Assembly (NCBI GenBank): GCA_003155135.1
Contig: PMFN01000022.1
Location: forward strand, 8,919 to 50,954
Source: Acidimicrobiaceae bacterium
GTDB lineage: Bacteria; Actinomycetota; Acidimicrobiia; Acidimicrobiales; RAAP-2
Length of the DNA stretch: 42,036 nucleotides
Direction: 5' to 3'
Made by a program: the position numbers and the translations under genes. This document shows positions 6,587 to 14,327 of the stretch, piece after piece (positions within the stretch are counted from its first letter, which is position 1; each line of letters opens with the position of its first letter). The notes below the pieces were generated by a model. It worked only from the letters and a program-made list of their open reading frames with translations. It was not told the origin of the DNA and searched no databases.

Positions 6587-6642
6587 GTGTGTGTCGGCAT
6601 CGCCGGACGCATGGATCGCCCAGCAGAGAGGCGCTTGGTTAC

Positions 6643-7929
6643 TTGTCGGTCGTTGTCGTAGGTCTGGAGCACCAGCAGTCACCGCTCGAATTGCTCGAAC
6701 GGGTCACGGTCAGTGAGGCCGACCTGCCCAAGATGCTCGGGAGGTTGCGCGACTGCGTGAACCTCGAAGAGTCCGTGCTCCTCTCCACGTGCCTGCGCAC
6801 GGAGGTCTACGCCGTCGTCGACCGGTTCCACGACGCGGTCGACGAGATCCGCGTGCTCCTTGCCGAGAAGGCCGACCTGCCCGTCGACGAGATCGAGAGC
6901 CACCTCTCCATCCGCTTCGACGACGACGTCGCGAGTCACCTGTTCGAGGTCGCGTCGGGGCTCTGCTCGGCGGTGCCGGGCGAGTCCGAGGTCCTGGGCC
7001 AGGTCCGGCGGGCGTGGGAGCGGGCCCAGGGGGAGCACGCGAGCGGCCCGGTGCTCGCCGACCTGTTCCGTCACGCCGTCCAGACCGGCAGGCGGGTGCG
7101 CTCCGAGACCGCCATCGCACGCGGCACCACGTCGTTCAGCCATGCCGCGGTCGAGCTGGCCGAGCAGCGACTCGACGGCGGCCTGGCCGGGCGCAACGTC
7201 GTGGTTGTCGGCGCCGGAGCCATGGGCGCCGGGGTCTTCGAGGCCCTCATCTCGCTCAACGGGGGCCGGCGCCCCGGCCGGGTGGTGCTCGCCAACCGCA
7301 CGCCGGCGCGCGCCCACGAGCTGGCAGCGACCGCCGGCCCCGACACCGGCGTCGACGTCGAGGTCGTCCCCTTCGCCAAGCTGTCCTCGGCCATCGTCGG
7401 TGCCAACGCGGTGTTCACCGCCCTCGAGGCCGATGCCGGGCACCTCGGCGCCCTCGAGCTGCACGGCGCGCTCGAGTCGCACCACTTCCCTCTCGTGGTC
7501 GACCTCGGGGTGCCCCGCAACATCGACCGGGCCGCCGCCGACGCGGCCGGGCTCACCGTGCTCGACCTCGACGACCTGCGGTCCTCGGTGGCCCACGTCA
7601 TGGACGACCGACGCGTCGAGGCGACGCGCGCCGAGGCCATCGTCGACGAGGAAGTCGACCGCTACCGCTCCGCCAGCCGGGCACGCGGTGCGGCCCCGGT
7701 GGTGGCCGCCCTGCGGACGCGCCTCGAGTCCCAGCGCACGAGCGAGCTCGAACGCCGGCGCCGCGAGTTCGCCTCGCTCTCCGACGAGGACTGGGGCAAG
7801 GTCGACGCCCTGACCAAATCGGTGCTGGCCAAGCTGCTCCACGAGCCCACCATGCTCTTGAAGGAGACCGCAGGCTCACCGCGCGGGGAGCGCCTCGTCG
7901 AGGCGCTGCGCATCCTCTTCGACCTCTGA
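6643..7929 (+). CDS. hemA: Glutamyl-tRNA reductase
   Basis: Reduces glutamyl-tRNA(Glu) to glutamate-1-semialdehyde, the first committed step of C5 tetrapyrrole synthesis. The 428 residues comprise an N-terminal catalytic domain, an NADPH domain (V-V-V-V-G-A-G-A-M-G-A-G) and a C-terminal dimerisation helix region with A-P-V-V-A-A-L-R. The catalytic Cys is C50 in S-T-C-L-R-T-E, where most homologues have S-T-C-N-R-T-E. In the signature helix G-L-C108-S-A-V-P-G-E the usual Asp is Cys. A TTG at 6643 is chosen because L-S-V-V-V-V-G-L matches the family N-terminus; the earlier ATG at 6544 would put the promoter region into the protein. It heads the hemA-hemC-cobA/hemD operon. Confidence 0.92.
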   Translation: MSVVVVGLEHQQSPLELLERVTVSEADLPKMLGRLRDCVNLEESVLLSTCLRTEVYAVVDRFHDAVDEIRVLLAEKADLPVDEIESHLSIRFDDDVASHLFEVASGLCSAVPGESEVLGQVRRAWERAQGEHASGPVLADLFRHAVQTGRRVRSETAIARGTTSFSHAAVELAEQRLDGGLAGRNVVVVGAGAMGAGVFEALISLNGGRRPGRVVLANRTPARAHELAATAGPDTGVDVEVVPFAKLSSAIVGANAVFTALEADAGHLGALELHGALESHHFPLVVDLGVPRNIDRAAADAAGLTVLDLDDLRSSVAHVMDDRRVEATRAEAIVDEEVDRYRSASRARGAAPVVAALRTRLESQRTSELERRRREFASLSDEDWGKVDALTKSVLAKLLHEPTMLLKETAGSPRGERLVEALRILFDL

Positions 7930-7935
7930 GCCGGC

Positions 7936-8898
7936 GTGGGGCCCGCACCGACCTCATGGCCCCCGGGCCGACCGCTCCGTCTGGCCACCCGGGGCTCCCC
8001 GCTCGCCCGGCTGCAGTGCGACCTGGTGGCCTCGATGCTGCGTGAGCTCGCCGTGCATGTCGACGTCGAGATCGTGGTCGTCTCCACGCGCGGCGATGAG
8101 CTCGCGCACCTGCCGCTCGACCAGATCGGGGGCCAGGGTGCCTTCGTGAAGGAGGTGCAGCTGGCGGTGCTCTCCCGCCGGGCCGACCTGGCCGTGCACT
8201 CGGCCAAGGACCTCCCTCCCGTGGCGCCCGAGGGCCTGGTGGTCGCCGCCGTCCCCAAGCGTGCCGACCCGCGCGACGTCCTGATCGGCCGGCGCCTCGA
8301 CGACCTCGGCCCAGGCTCGACGGTGGCAACGGGCTCCGCGCGCCGGCGCGCCCAGCTCGCCCACCTCCATCCCGACCTCGAATTCGTCGAGCTGCGCGGC
8401 AACATGGCCCGGCGCCTCGAGCGGGCCGAGAGCGGGGACGTCGATGTGGTCGTCGCGGCGGCGGCGGCCATGGAGCGCCTGGGCTGGCTCGCACGCGTCG
8501 CCGAGGTGCTCCCCGTCGAGGTCATGTGCCCGCAGGTCGGGCAGGGCAGCCTGGCGGTCGAATGCAGGGATGACGACGAGGTGCTGCTCGAGCTGCTGGC
8601 CGGCATCGACCATGCGCCGAGCCACGCGACGCTGCTGGCGGAGCGCTCCCTCCTCGCCGCGCTCGGCGCCAGCTGCTCGGCACCGGTGGGGGGCTACGCG
8701 CGCTGGCTCGACGACGAGTCGCTCGAGCTCGATGCGGTGATGGCCAGCGCGGACGGTGCGAAGGTCGTGCGCGCCCAGCGCATCGGGGAGGACCCCGCAT
8801 CCCTCGGGACCGACCTCGCCCGGCACCTCCTTGACGACCTCGGCGGCAACGCACTCGGTGGCTTCGACCGGCCGGTCGCGCCGGTGCCGGGCCGGTGA
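7936..8898 (+). CDS. hemC: Hydroxymethylbilane synthase (porphobilinogen deaminase)
   Basis: Polymerises four porphobilinogen units into hydroxymethylbilane. The 320 residues match the family. R-L-A-T-R-G-S-P-L-A opens the fold, A-V-H-S-A-K-D92-L-P carries the catalytic Asp, A-T-G-S-A-R-R-R-A-Q-L and E-L-R-G-N-M bind substrate carboxylates, and L-G-A-S-C247-S-A-P-V-G carries the cysteine for the dipyrromethane cofactor. The GTG at 7936 is six bases after the hemA stop; about 13 residues precede the first conserved strand. The end overlaps the next gene by four bases (GTGA), so hemC and cobA/hemD are translationally coupled. Confidence 0.96.
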   Translation: MGPAPTSWPPGRPLRLATRGSPLARLQCDLVASMLRELAVHVDVEIVVVSTRGDELAHLPLDQIGGQGAFVKEVQLAVLSRRADLAVHSAKDLPPVAPEGLVVAAVPKRADPRDVLIGRRLDDLGPGSTVATGSARRRAQLAHLHPDLEFVELRGNMARRLERAESGDVDVVVAAAAAMERLGWLARVAEVLPVEVMCPQVGQGSLAVECRDDDEVLLELLAGIDHAPSHATLLAERSLLAALGASCSAPVGGYARWLDDESLELDAVMASADGAKVVRAQRIGEDPASLGTDLARHLLDDLGGNALGGFDRPVAPVPGR

Positions 8899-10394
8899 CG
8901 GTCTTCCTCGTCGGGGCCGGCCCGGGGGACCCGGGACTCCTCACCCGCCGGGGGGCGGCCCTGCTCGCCCGGGCCGGCGTGGTCATCTACGACCGCCTCG
9001 TCGACCCTTCGCTGCTCGCCCTGGCGCCGGAGGGGGCCCTCCTCCTCGACGCCGGGGCGCTCCACCGGCCCGGCGGCCCGTCCGGGCTCGCTCGCCAGGA
9101 TGCCATCAACGCACTGCTGCTCGAGCACGGGCGCACCGGTGCGGTGGTGGTGCGCCTGAAGGGCGGGGACCCCTTCTTGTTCGGCCGAGGCGGGGAGGAG
9201 GCCGAGGCGCTCGGCGACGCCGGCATCGCCTTCGAGGTGGTCCCCGGCGTGACGTCGGCGATCGGCGCCCTTGCCTACGCCGGGATCCCCGTGACCCATC
9301 GCGGCGTGTCCACCGCTGTCACCTTCGCCACCGGCCAGGTCGGCGACCCGACCGCGCCCGGCGGTGTGGACTGGGAGTCCCTGGGGGCGGCCGGCGGCAC
9401 CGTCGTCGTCCTCATGGGCATGGCCAACCGGGAGGAGATCGCCCGGCGCCTCATCGGCGGCGGCCGGGCCGCGCTGACCCCCGTCGCAGTGGTGGAGTGG
9501 GGGACCACCCCGCGCCAGCGCGAGGTCCGCACGACCCTCGAACGTCTCGCCGATGTCGAGCTCGCGTCGCCGTCGGTGATCGTCATCGGCGAGGTCGCCG
9601 ACCTCGGCCTCGTCTGGCCGGGGGCACGGCCCCTGCACGGCGTGACGGTGGTGGTCACGCGCCCGGCGTCCCAGGGCGGCGACCTCGTGCGCGAGCTCGA
9701 GCTGGCCGGGGCCCGGGTCCTCGAGATCCCGACGGTCGCCATCACCGGGCCCGAGGACGGGGGGGCTGCGCTGCGGGGAGCGGCGGCCGAGGCCGGCTCC
9801 TACGAGTGGGTGGCGTTCACGTCGGCCAATGCGGTGCACCGCTTCTGCGACGAGCTGCGCGACGCGCGCTCGTTCGGGGCGGCGAGAGTCGCCGCGGTCG
9901 GCCACGCGACGTCGGCCGCGCTCGCCGACCACGGCATCGAGGCCGACCTGGTGCCCCAGGTCTCGACCGCCGAGGGGCTCGCCGAGTCCATCGGTCCACC
10001 GCCTCGGCCGGGGGCGAAGATCCTGTTCCCGAAGGCGGCCGCAGCGCGCCCGGGCCTCCCGCAGGGGCTCCGAGCGCTCGGATGGGAGGTGGACGAGGTC
10101 GTCGCCTACCGCAGCGCCGCGGCCGACCCACCACCAGCAGCGGTGGCCGCCGAGCTCGCCAGTGCCCACGTGGTGACCTTCACGTCGCCGTCGACCGTCG
10201 AAGGCTTCCTGGCACTGCACGACAGCGCCGGGCGCCCGCTCGCCCTCCCGCCGCTCGTCGCGTGCATCGGACCGGTCACCGCCGATGCCGCCCGTGCCGC
10301 CGGTCTCGACGTGGCCCTCACCTCGCCCTCGCCGTCGGGCGCCGCCCTCGTCGCCGCCCTCGCGGACCACCTGGGACCCACCAGAGAAGGGTGA
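8895..10394 (+). CDS. cobA-hemD: Fused uroporphyrinogen-III C-methyltransferase / uroporphyrinogen-III synthase
   Basis: The 499-residue bifunctional protein has a SAM-dependent uroporphyrinogen-III methyltransferase at residues 1-245 (V-G-A-G-P-G-D-P-G-L-L-T, V-V-R-L-K-G-G-D-P-F-L-F-G-R-G-G-E-E, V-P-G-V-T-S-A) and a HemD domain at about 253-499 starting V-V-V-T-R-P-A-S-Q-G-G. One chain thus makes uroporphyrinogen III from hydroxymethylbilane and can methylate it to precorrin-2 on the way to siroheme or corrinoids. Such fusions are known in actinomycetes and Firmicutes. HemD domains are poorly conserved in sequence; position and the operon make the call safe. The GTG start overlaps the hemC stop by four bases. 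It is the last gene before a new promoter at hemB. Confidence 0.94.
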   Translation: MTVFLVGAGPGDPGLLTRRGAALLARAGVVIYDRLVDPSLLALAPEGALLLDAGALHRPGGPSGLARQDAINALLLEHGRTGAVVVRLKGGDPFLFGRGGEEAEALGDAGIAFEVVPGVTSAIGALAYAGIPVTHRGVSTAVTFATGQVGDPTAPGGVDWESLGAAGGTVVVLMGMANREEIARRLIGGGRAALTPVAVVEWGTTPRQREVRTTLERLADVELASPSVIVIGEVADLGLVWPGARPLHGVTVVVTRPASQGGDLVRELELAGARVLEIPTVAITGPEDGGAALRGAAAEAGSYEWVAFTSANAVHRFCDELRDARSFGAARVAAVGHATSAALADHGIEADLVPQVSTAEGLAESIGPPPRPGAKILFPKAAAARPGLPQGLRALGWEVDEVVAYRSAAADPPPAAVAAELASAHVVTFTSPSTVEGFLALHDSAGRPLALPPLVACIGPVTADAARAAGLDVALTSPSPSGAALVAALADHLGPTREG

Positions 10395-10407
10395 GCGGGC
10401 CGCACCG

Positions 10408-10419
10408 TAGGCTGGGAGG
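10408..10419 (+). promoter_or_regulatory. Leaderless -10 element of hemB
   Basis: TAGGCT at 10408-10413, six bases, then GTG at 10420. The spacer GGGAGG looks like a Shine-Dalgarno but directly abuts the start codon, too close to function as one. hemB-hemL can thus be transcribed separately from hemA-hemC-cobA/hemD. Confidence 0.55.
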
Positions 10420-11406
10420 GTGAGCTTCCCCACCCACCGACCCCGCCGTCTGCGCCGGACACCGGCACTGCGCAGGCTCGTGGCTGAGACGCGGCTGTCG
10501 GTCGACGACCTCGTCGCACCGCTGTTCGTGCGTGAGGGGCTCGAGGGGCCCGCCCCCATCTCTTCGCTGCCCGGCCAGTGCCAGCACTCGGTCGACTCGC
10601 TCGTCAAAGAGGCCCTGCGCCTCGCCGACCTCGGCGTCCCCGCCCTCGTGCTCTTCGGCGTGCCGGTGACGAAGGACGAGAACGGCTCGGGCGCCTGGGA
10701 TCCGGACGGGATCGTCCAGGTTGCGCTCGCCGAGCTGCGCGCCGCCCTCGGCGACCAGCTGGTGCTCATGGCCGACCTGTGCCTCGACGAGTACACGCTG
10801 AGCGGGCACTGCGGGGTGCTCGGGGCCGACGGGGAGGTCGACAACGACGCCACCGTCGAGCTCTACGGGCGCGTGGCGCTCGCCCAGGCCCGGGCCGGTG
10901 CCCACGTGGTGGCCCCGAGCGGGATGATGGACGGCCAGGTCGAAGCCATCCGCCGTGCCCTCGACGCCGACGGCCACATCGACACGGCGATCCTCGCCTA
11001 TGCCGCCAAGTACGCCTCGGCCCTCTACGGCCCGTTCCGCGAGGCAGTCGACGTCGCCATCGCCGAGGGTGGTGACCGGACCGGCTACCAGCAGGACAGC
11101 CGCAACCGGCGCGAAGCCCTGGCCGAGGTCGCCCTCGACGTCGCCGAGGGCGCGGACATGGTGATGGTCAAGCCGGCGCTCTCGTACCTCGACGTCATCG
11201 CCGACGTCCGCCGGGCGGTCGACCTGCCGGTCGCCGCCTATCACGTGAGTGGGGAGTACGCGATGGTCAAGGCGGCCGCCGAGCGTGGCTGGATCGACGG
11301 GCCGGCCGTCGCCCTCGAGCAGATCGGGGCGATCAAGCGGGCCGGTGCGGATTTCATTCTCACCTACTTCGCCGCCGAGCTGGCCGAGCAGCTCGACCGT
11401 GGCTGA
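10420..11406 (+). CDS. hemB: Delta-aminolevulinic acid dehydratase (porphobilinogen synthase)
   Basis: Condenses two 5-aminolevulinate molecules to porphobilinogen. The 328 residues cover a full TIM barrel. Schiff-base lysines are K197 (A-A-K-Y-A-S) and K251 (M-V-K-P-A-L). The metal signature reads D-L-C121-L-D123-E-Y-T-L-S-G-H-C131-G: the zinc enzymes have three Cys, the metal-independent/magnesium group has A/D/D, and here the pattern is Cys-Asp-Cys, so the metal preference is uncertain. The N-terminal arm R-P-R-R-L-R-R-T-P-A-L-R-R-L is typical of the octameric family. The GTG start follows the leaderless -10; the 3' end overlaps hemL by eight bases. Confidence 0.96.
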   Translation: MSFPTHRPRRLRRTPALRRLVAETRLSVDDLVAPLFVREGLEGPAPISSLPGQCQHSVDSLVKEALRLADLGVPALVLFGVPVTKDENGSGAWDPDGIVQVALAELRAALGDQLVLMADLCLDEYTLSGHCGVLGADGEVDNDATVELYGRVALAQARAGAHVVAPSGMMDGQVEAIRRALDADGHIDTAILAYAAKYASALYGPFREAVDVAIAEGGDRTGYQQDSRNRREALAEVALDVAEGADMVMVKPALSYLDVIADVRRAVDLPVAAYHVSGEYAMVKAAAERGWIDGPAVALEQIGAIKRAGADFILTYFAAELAEQLDRG

Positions 11407-12694
11407 CACCAACGCCGACTGGTTCGCACGCGCCGCCGCCGTCATCCCCGGCGGCGTCGACTCGCCGGTCCGCTCGTTCTCCTCGGTCGGCGGCACCCCG
11501 GTCACCATCGTGCGCGGCGAGGGGCCCTACGTCTACGACGTGGAGGGGACCCGCTACATCGACTTCGTCCAGTCCTACGGCGCCAGCCTCCTCGGCCACG
11601 CCCACCCAAAGGTGGTCGACGTCATCACGCGGGCGGCCTCCCTCGGGACCACGTTCGGTGCGCCGACCCCCGGGGAGGCGCTGCTCGCCGAGGCCATCTG
11701 CGCCCGGGTGCAGGGTTGCGACCAGGTACGGCTGGTGTCGTCGGGCACTGAGGGGGCGATGAGTGCCCTGCGCGTGGCGCGCGGCTACACCGGGCGCGAC
11801 CGCGTCGTCAAGTTCTCGGGCTGCTACCACGGGCACTCCGACGCCCTGCTCGCCGGGGGCGGCTCGGGCGTGGCGACGCTCGGCCTGCCCGACTCGGCCG
11901 GCGTGCCAGCCGGTGCGGTCGCCGACACCGTGGTCGCGCCCTACAACGTGGTGCCCGAGCTCGACGACAAGGTGGCGGCCGTCATGGTGGAGGCGACCGC
12001 GGCCAACATGAACCTGGTGGCCCCGGCGGCCGGCTTCCTCGGGGCTTTGCGTCGGGCCTGCGACGAGGTGGGAGCCCTGCTCATCTTCGACGAGGTCATC
12101 ACCGGCTTTCGCCTCGGGACGGGGGGAGCAAGCGCCCACTACGCGGTGACGCCCGACCTGTGGGTGTTCGGCAAGGTGATCGGCGGCGGCCTCCCGGTCG
12201 GCGCCTTCGGCGGACGGCGCGACGTGCTCTCGGTGCTCGCCCCCGGTGGGCCCGTGTACCAGGCCGGGACCCTGTCGGGGAACCCGCTCGCCACCGCGGC
12301 GGGGCTGTGCGTGCTCGAGAGCGTCGGTGACGCCGACTACGCGGCACTGAGCTCGAGGGTGGCGGGGTTCGCCGCCCGGCTGGCCGAGGCGTTGCGCAGC
12401 GGCGGCCTGGCGGCGTCGGTCCCCTCCGTCGGACCCCTGCTCGGGCTGTTCGTCGCCCCGGCCGGGACCGACATCGAGCCGCCGGCCAATTATGACGAAG
12501 CCCGTACCCTCGCCACGAACGGCGTCTACCCACTGCTGTTCCACGCCCTGCTCCGGCGTGGCGTGGCGCTCGCGCCGGGGCCCTTCGAGGTGCTCTTCCC
12601 CTCGCTCGCCCACGGCGACGCCGAGCTCGACGCCACCATCGAGGCGGCCTACGAGGCGGCCTGCGAGGCGGCGGCCGCGCTCGGCGCCCAGTAA
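11399..12694 (+). CDS. hemL: Glutamate-1-semialdehyde 2,1-aminomutase
   Basis: Moves the amino group of glutamate-1-semialdehyde to give 5-aminolevulinate. The 431-residue class III aminotransferase-fold enzyme carries I-P-G-G-V-D-S-P-V-R near its N-terminus, S-S-G-T-E-G-A-M-S-A-L-R, G-C-Y-H-G-H-S-D, F-D-E-V-I-T-G-F-R and the PLP Lys259 in V-F-G-K-V-I-G-G-G-L-P-V-G. Y-Q-A-G-T-L-S-G-N-P-L completes the site. GTG at 11399 overlaps the hemB stop by eight bases, indicating coupling. With hemA it completes the C5 route. Confidence 0.96.
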   Translation: MADTNADWFARAAAVIPGGVDSPVRSFSSVGGTPVTIVRGEGPYVYDVEGTRYIDFVQSYGASLLGHAHPKVVDVITRAASLGTTFGAPTPGEALLAEAICARVQGCDQVRLVSSGTEGAMSALRVARGYTGRDRVVKFSGCYHGHSDALLAGGGSGVATLGLPDSAGVPAGAVADTVVAPYNVVPELDDKVAAVMVEATAANMNLVAPAAGFLGALRRACDEVGALLIFDEVITGFRLGTGGASAHYAVTPDLWVFGKVIGGGLPVGAFGGRRDVLSVLAPGGPVYQAGTLSGNPLATAAGLCVLESVGDADYAALSSRVAGFAARLAEALRSGGLAASVPSVGPLLGLFVAPAGTDIEPPANYDEARTLATNGVYPLLFHALLRRGVALAPGPFEVLFPSLAHGDAELDATIEAAYEAACEAAAALGAQ

Positions 12695-12724
12695 GCCCGG
12701 ACAGGGCCTGCGAGCACCCGCCGG

Positions 12725-12736
12725 TACGCTGTCGAC
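12725..12736 (+). promoter_or_regulatory. Leaderless -10 element of the PPGY-repeat membrane protein
   Basis: TACGCT at 12725-12730, six bases, then GTG at 12737; no Shine-Dalgarno is present. Confidence 0.5.
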
Positions 12737-14308
12737 GTGGCGTCAGCATCGACCTGGTCAGGCCCTCCGGTGCTCGAGTACTCCGGCGTCGAGCTCGATG
12801 GCGGGAGCGCCAGCCCGGTGCGTGATCTCGGGCTCCGCGTCGACGGCGACGGCCTCACCACCTCGGGACTTCCCGGTGCGGGGTCTCGGACCGTTCGGTG
12901 GGCCGAGCTGAGCGACCCTCGCTGCGGGGCCCCCTCCGCACAGCTCGACGGGCGGCGGGCGGTCACCATTTCGGGCGAGGTGGGGGGGCGCCTGCTGCGC
13001 TGGCTCGTCCCGGCCGACCAGCTGCGGGCGACGGACGCCATGACCCTCGACCGGGCGCTGGCGCGGCTCCCGGTCGTCGGTGCGGCGCTGACCGGGGGCG
13101 CCCCGAGCGTCACGCCGTTCGGTGCCAGCGCGCCAGCCCCGGCCGACACACTGCTCGGGCCGCCGCCCACGTCGGCACCATGGGACGCCGAGCCACCGAC
13201 GCTCGCCAACTTCGTGCCACCCCCGCCGGTGGCGGCCACCGCTGCGCCCGCCACCTGGCCGGCCCCCGCCTTCGCCCCGCCCGGCTACGCCCCGCCTGGC
13301 TACGGGCCGCCTGGCTACGGGCCGCCCGGCTACGGGGGAGCCCCGTACGGTCCCGCCCCCTACGTCGGCCCCGCCTACGGGTCGCCGCCGGGCTGGGGGG
13401 ACGCGCCGGGCTGGGGCGCCCCGCCGCCGTGGCACCCGGGGCCACCGGTGCGCGTCAAGCGGTCCGACGTGCGGCCGAAGCGCTCGACCTTCATCATCGT
13501 GCTCTGCGCACTCGCCCTGGCGGTTGCCGCCGCCATCGTCATCCCCCTCGTCTTCAACTCGTCGCCCGCCCCCCAGCAGGGGCGCTCGGTGGTCGGGGGC
13601 GACCAGGAGGTGGCCCGCCAGATCAACCTGGCCCAGAGCGACGTCCCGTCGGGCTGGGTGGCCGAGGCGGCGGGCCAGAGCCCGCTCAGCGGGCTGCTCA
13701 GCACCTCGAGCGGTTCGAGCTCCTCGCTCACGCCGGCCGAGCGCTCGCAGATCGACCAGATCGACGCCACCTACGAGCAGTGCATGGGGGTGAGCGCGGC
13801 CAACGACCGGATCTTCGGCAACGCCGGCGCCACGCCGACCGCCGACGCCTCGTCGCCTGCCTTCGCCGGCCCTTCGGGATCGACGCACATCGAGACGGGC
13901 ACCAACGTCGTGCTGTTCCGGTCCCCCGCCGCAGTGGCAGCGGACCAGGCGCAGACGAGCGAGCCCCAGTTCCCCACCTGCTTCGGGGCGGCGTTCGCCG
14001 CCCTGCTCAGCCTCGGGGGCTCCTCGTCGGGCTCGACCGCCCAGGTCGGGACCCCCCAGGTGACGACGCTGTCGCTGCCCAGCCACGCCGGGGTGGCCAC
14101 CGTCGGGGTCAGCGTGACGCTGCCGGTCTCGACGGCGACGGTGAGCACCAGCACGCAGATCGGCGTCGTGCTCGTGAGCGCGGGGCGAAGCGAGGCGACC
14201 ATCTACACCTTCGCCTCACCCGGACCGTTCCCGGCCAGCCTCACGTCCTCGCTGACAGCGACAATGCAGCGCAAGCTCGTCGCCGAAAGCGCGGGAACCG
14301 GTACCTGA
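12737..14308 (+). CDS. Single-pass membrane protein with cytoplasmic PPGY-rich linker, function unknown
   Basis: I do not recognise this 523-residue protein. Residues 1-110 form a beta-rich domain (L-E-Y-S-G-V-E-L-D..., W-A-E-L-S-D-P-R) that could be a PH-like fold. Residues 115-240 are Pro/Ala/Gly-rich with four P-P-G-Y-(A/G) repeats and many Tyr. A basic patch (R-V-K-R-S-D-V-R-P-K-R) precedes one membrane helix at about 250-273. The remainder is an extracytoplasmic domain of 250 residues starting with a Ser-rich stretch and containing two Cys (about 348 and 415) that could pair. The topology, basic residues inside and polar domain outside, resembles actinomycete membrane sensors with a stalk, but no kinase or peptidase motif is present. 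It follows hemL by 42 bases with its own promoter and is convergent with the reductase gene. Confidence 0.75.
   Translation: MASASTWSGPPVLEYSGVELDGGSASPVRDLGLRVDGDGLTTSGLPGAGSRTVRWAELSDPRCGAPSAQLDGRRAVTISGEVGGRLLRWLVPADQLRATDAMTLDRALARLPVVGAALTGGAPSVTPFGASAPAPADTLLGPPPTSAPWDAEPPTLANFVPPPPVAATAAPATWPAPAFAPPGYAPPGYGPPGYGPPGYGGAPYGPAPYVGPAYGSPPGWGDAPGWGAPPPWHPGPPVRVKRSDVRPKRSTFIIVLCALALAVAAAIVIPLVFNSSPAPQQGRSVVGGDQEVARQINLAQSDVPSGWVAEAAGQSPLSGLLSTSSGSSSSLTPAERSQIDQIDATYEQCMGVSAANDRIFGNAGATPTADASSPAFAGPSGSTHIETGTNVVLFRSPAAVAADQAQTSEPQFPTCFGAAFAALLSLGGSSSGSTAQVGTPQVTTLSLPSHAGVATVGVSVTLPVSTATVSTSTQIGVVLVSAGRSEATIYTFASPGPFPASLTSSLTATMQRKLVAESAGTGT
13277..13336 (+). repeat. Four tandem 15-base units encoding P-P-G-Y-(A/G)
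   Basis: Four nearly identical 15-base units, with GGCTAC at 13283, 13298, 13313 and 13328, encode residues 181-200 of the membrane protein. The period is a multiple of three, so copy-number change would keep the frame. Confidence 0.85.
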
Positions 14309-14327
14309 CCCCGGGGGGCGGGTCTTC

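Noticed and set aside
6544..6642. An upstream ATG start for hemA at 6544
   Set aside because: It would add 33 residues unlike any GluTR and place the -10 and inverted repeat inside the coding region. The TTG at 6643 matches the family N-terminus.
13277..13336. The regular 15-base repeat as a CRISPR-like or regulatory array
   Set aside because: The units are contiguous, in frame, and encode P-P-G-Y-(A/G); they are a coding tandem repeat with no spacers.
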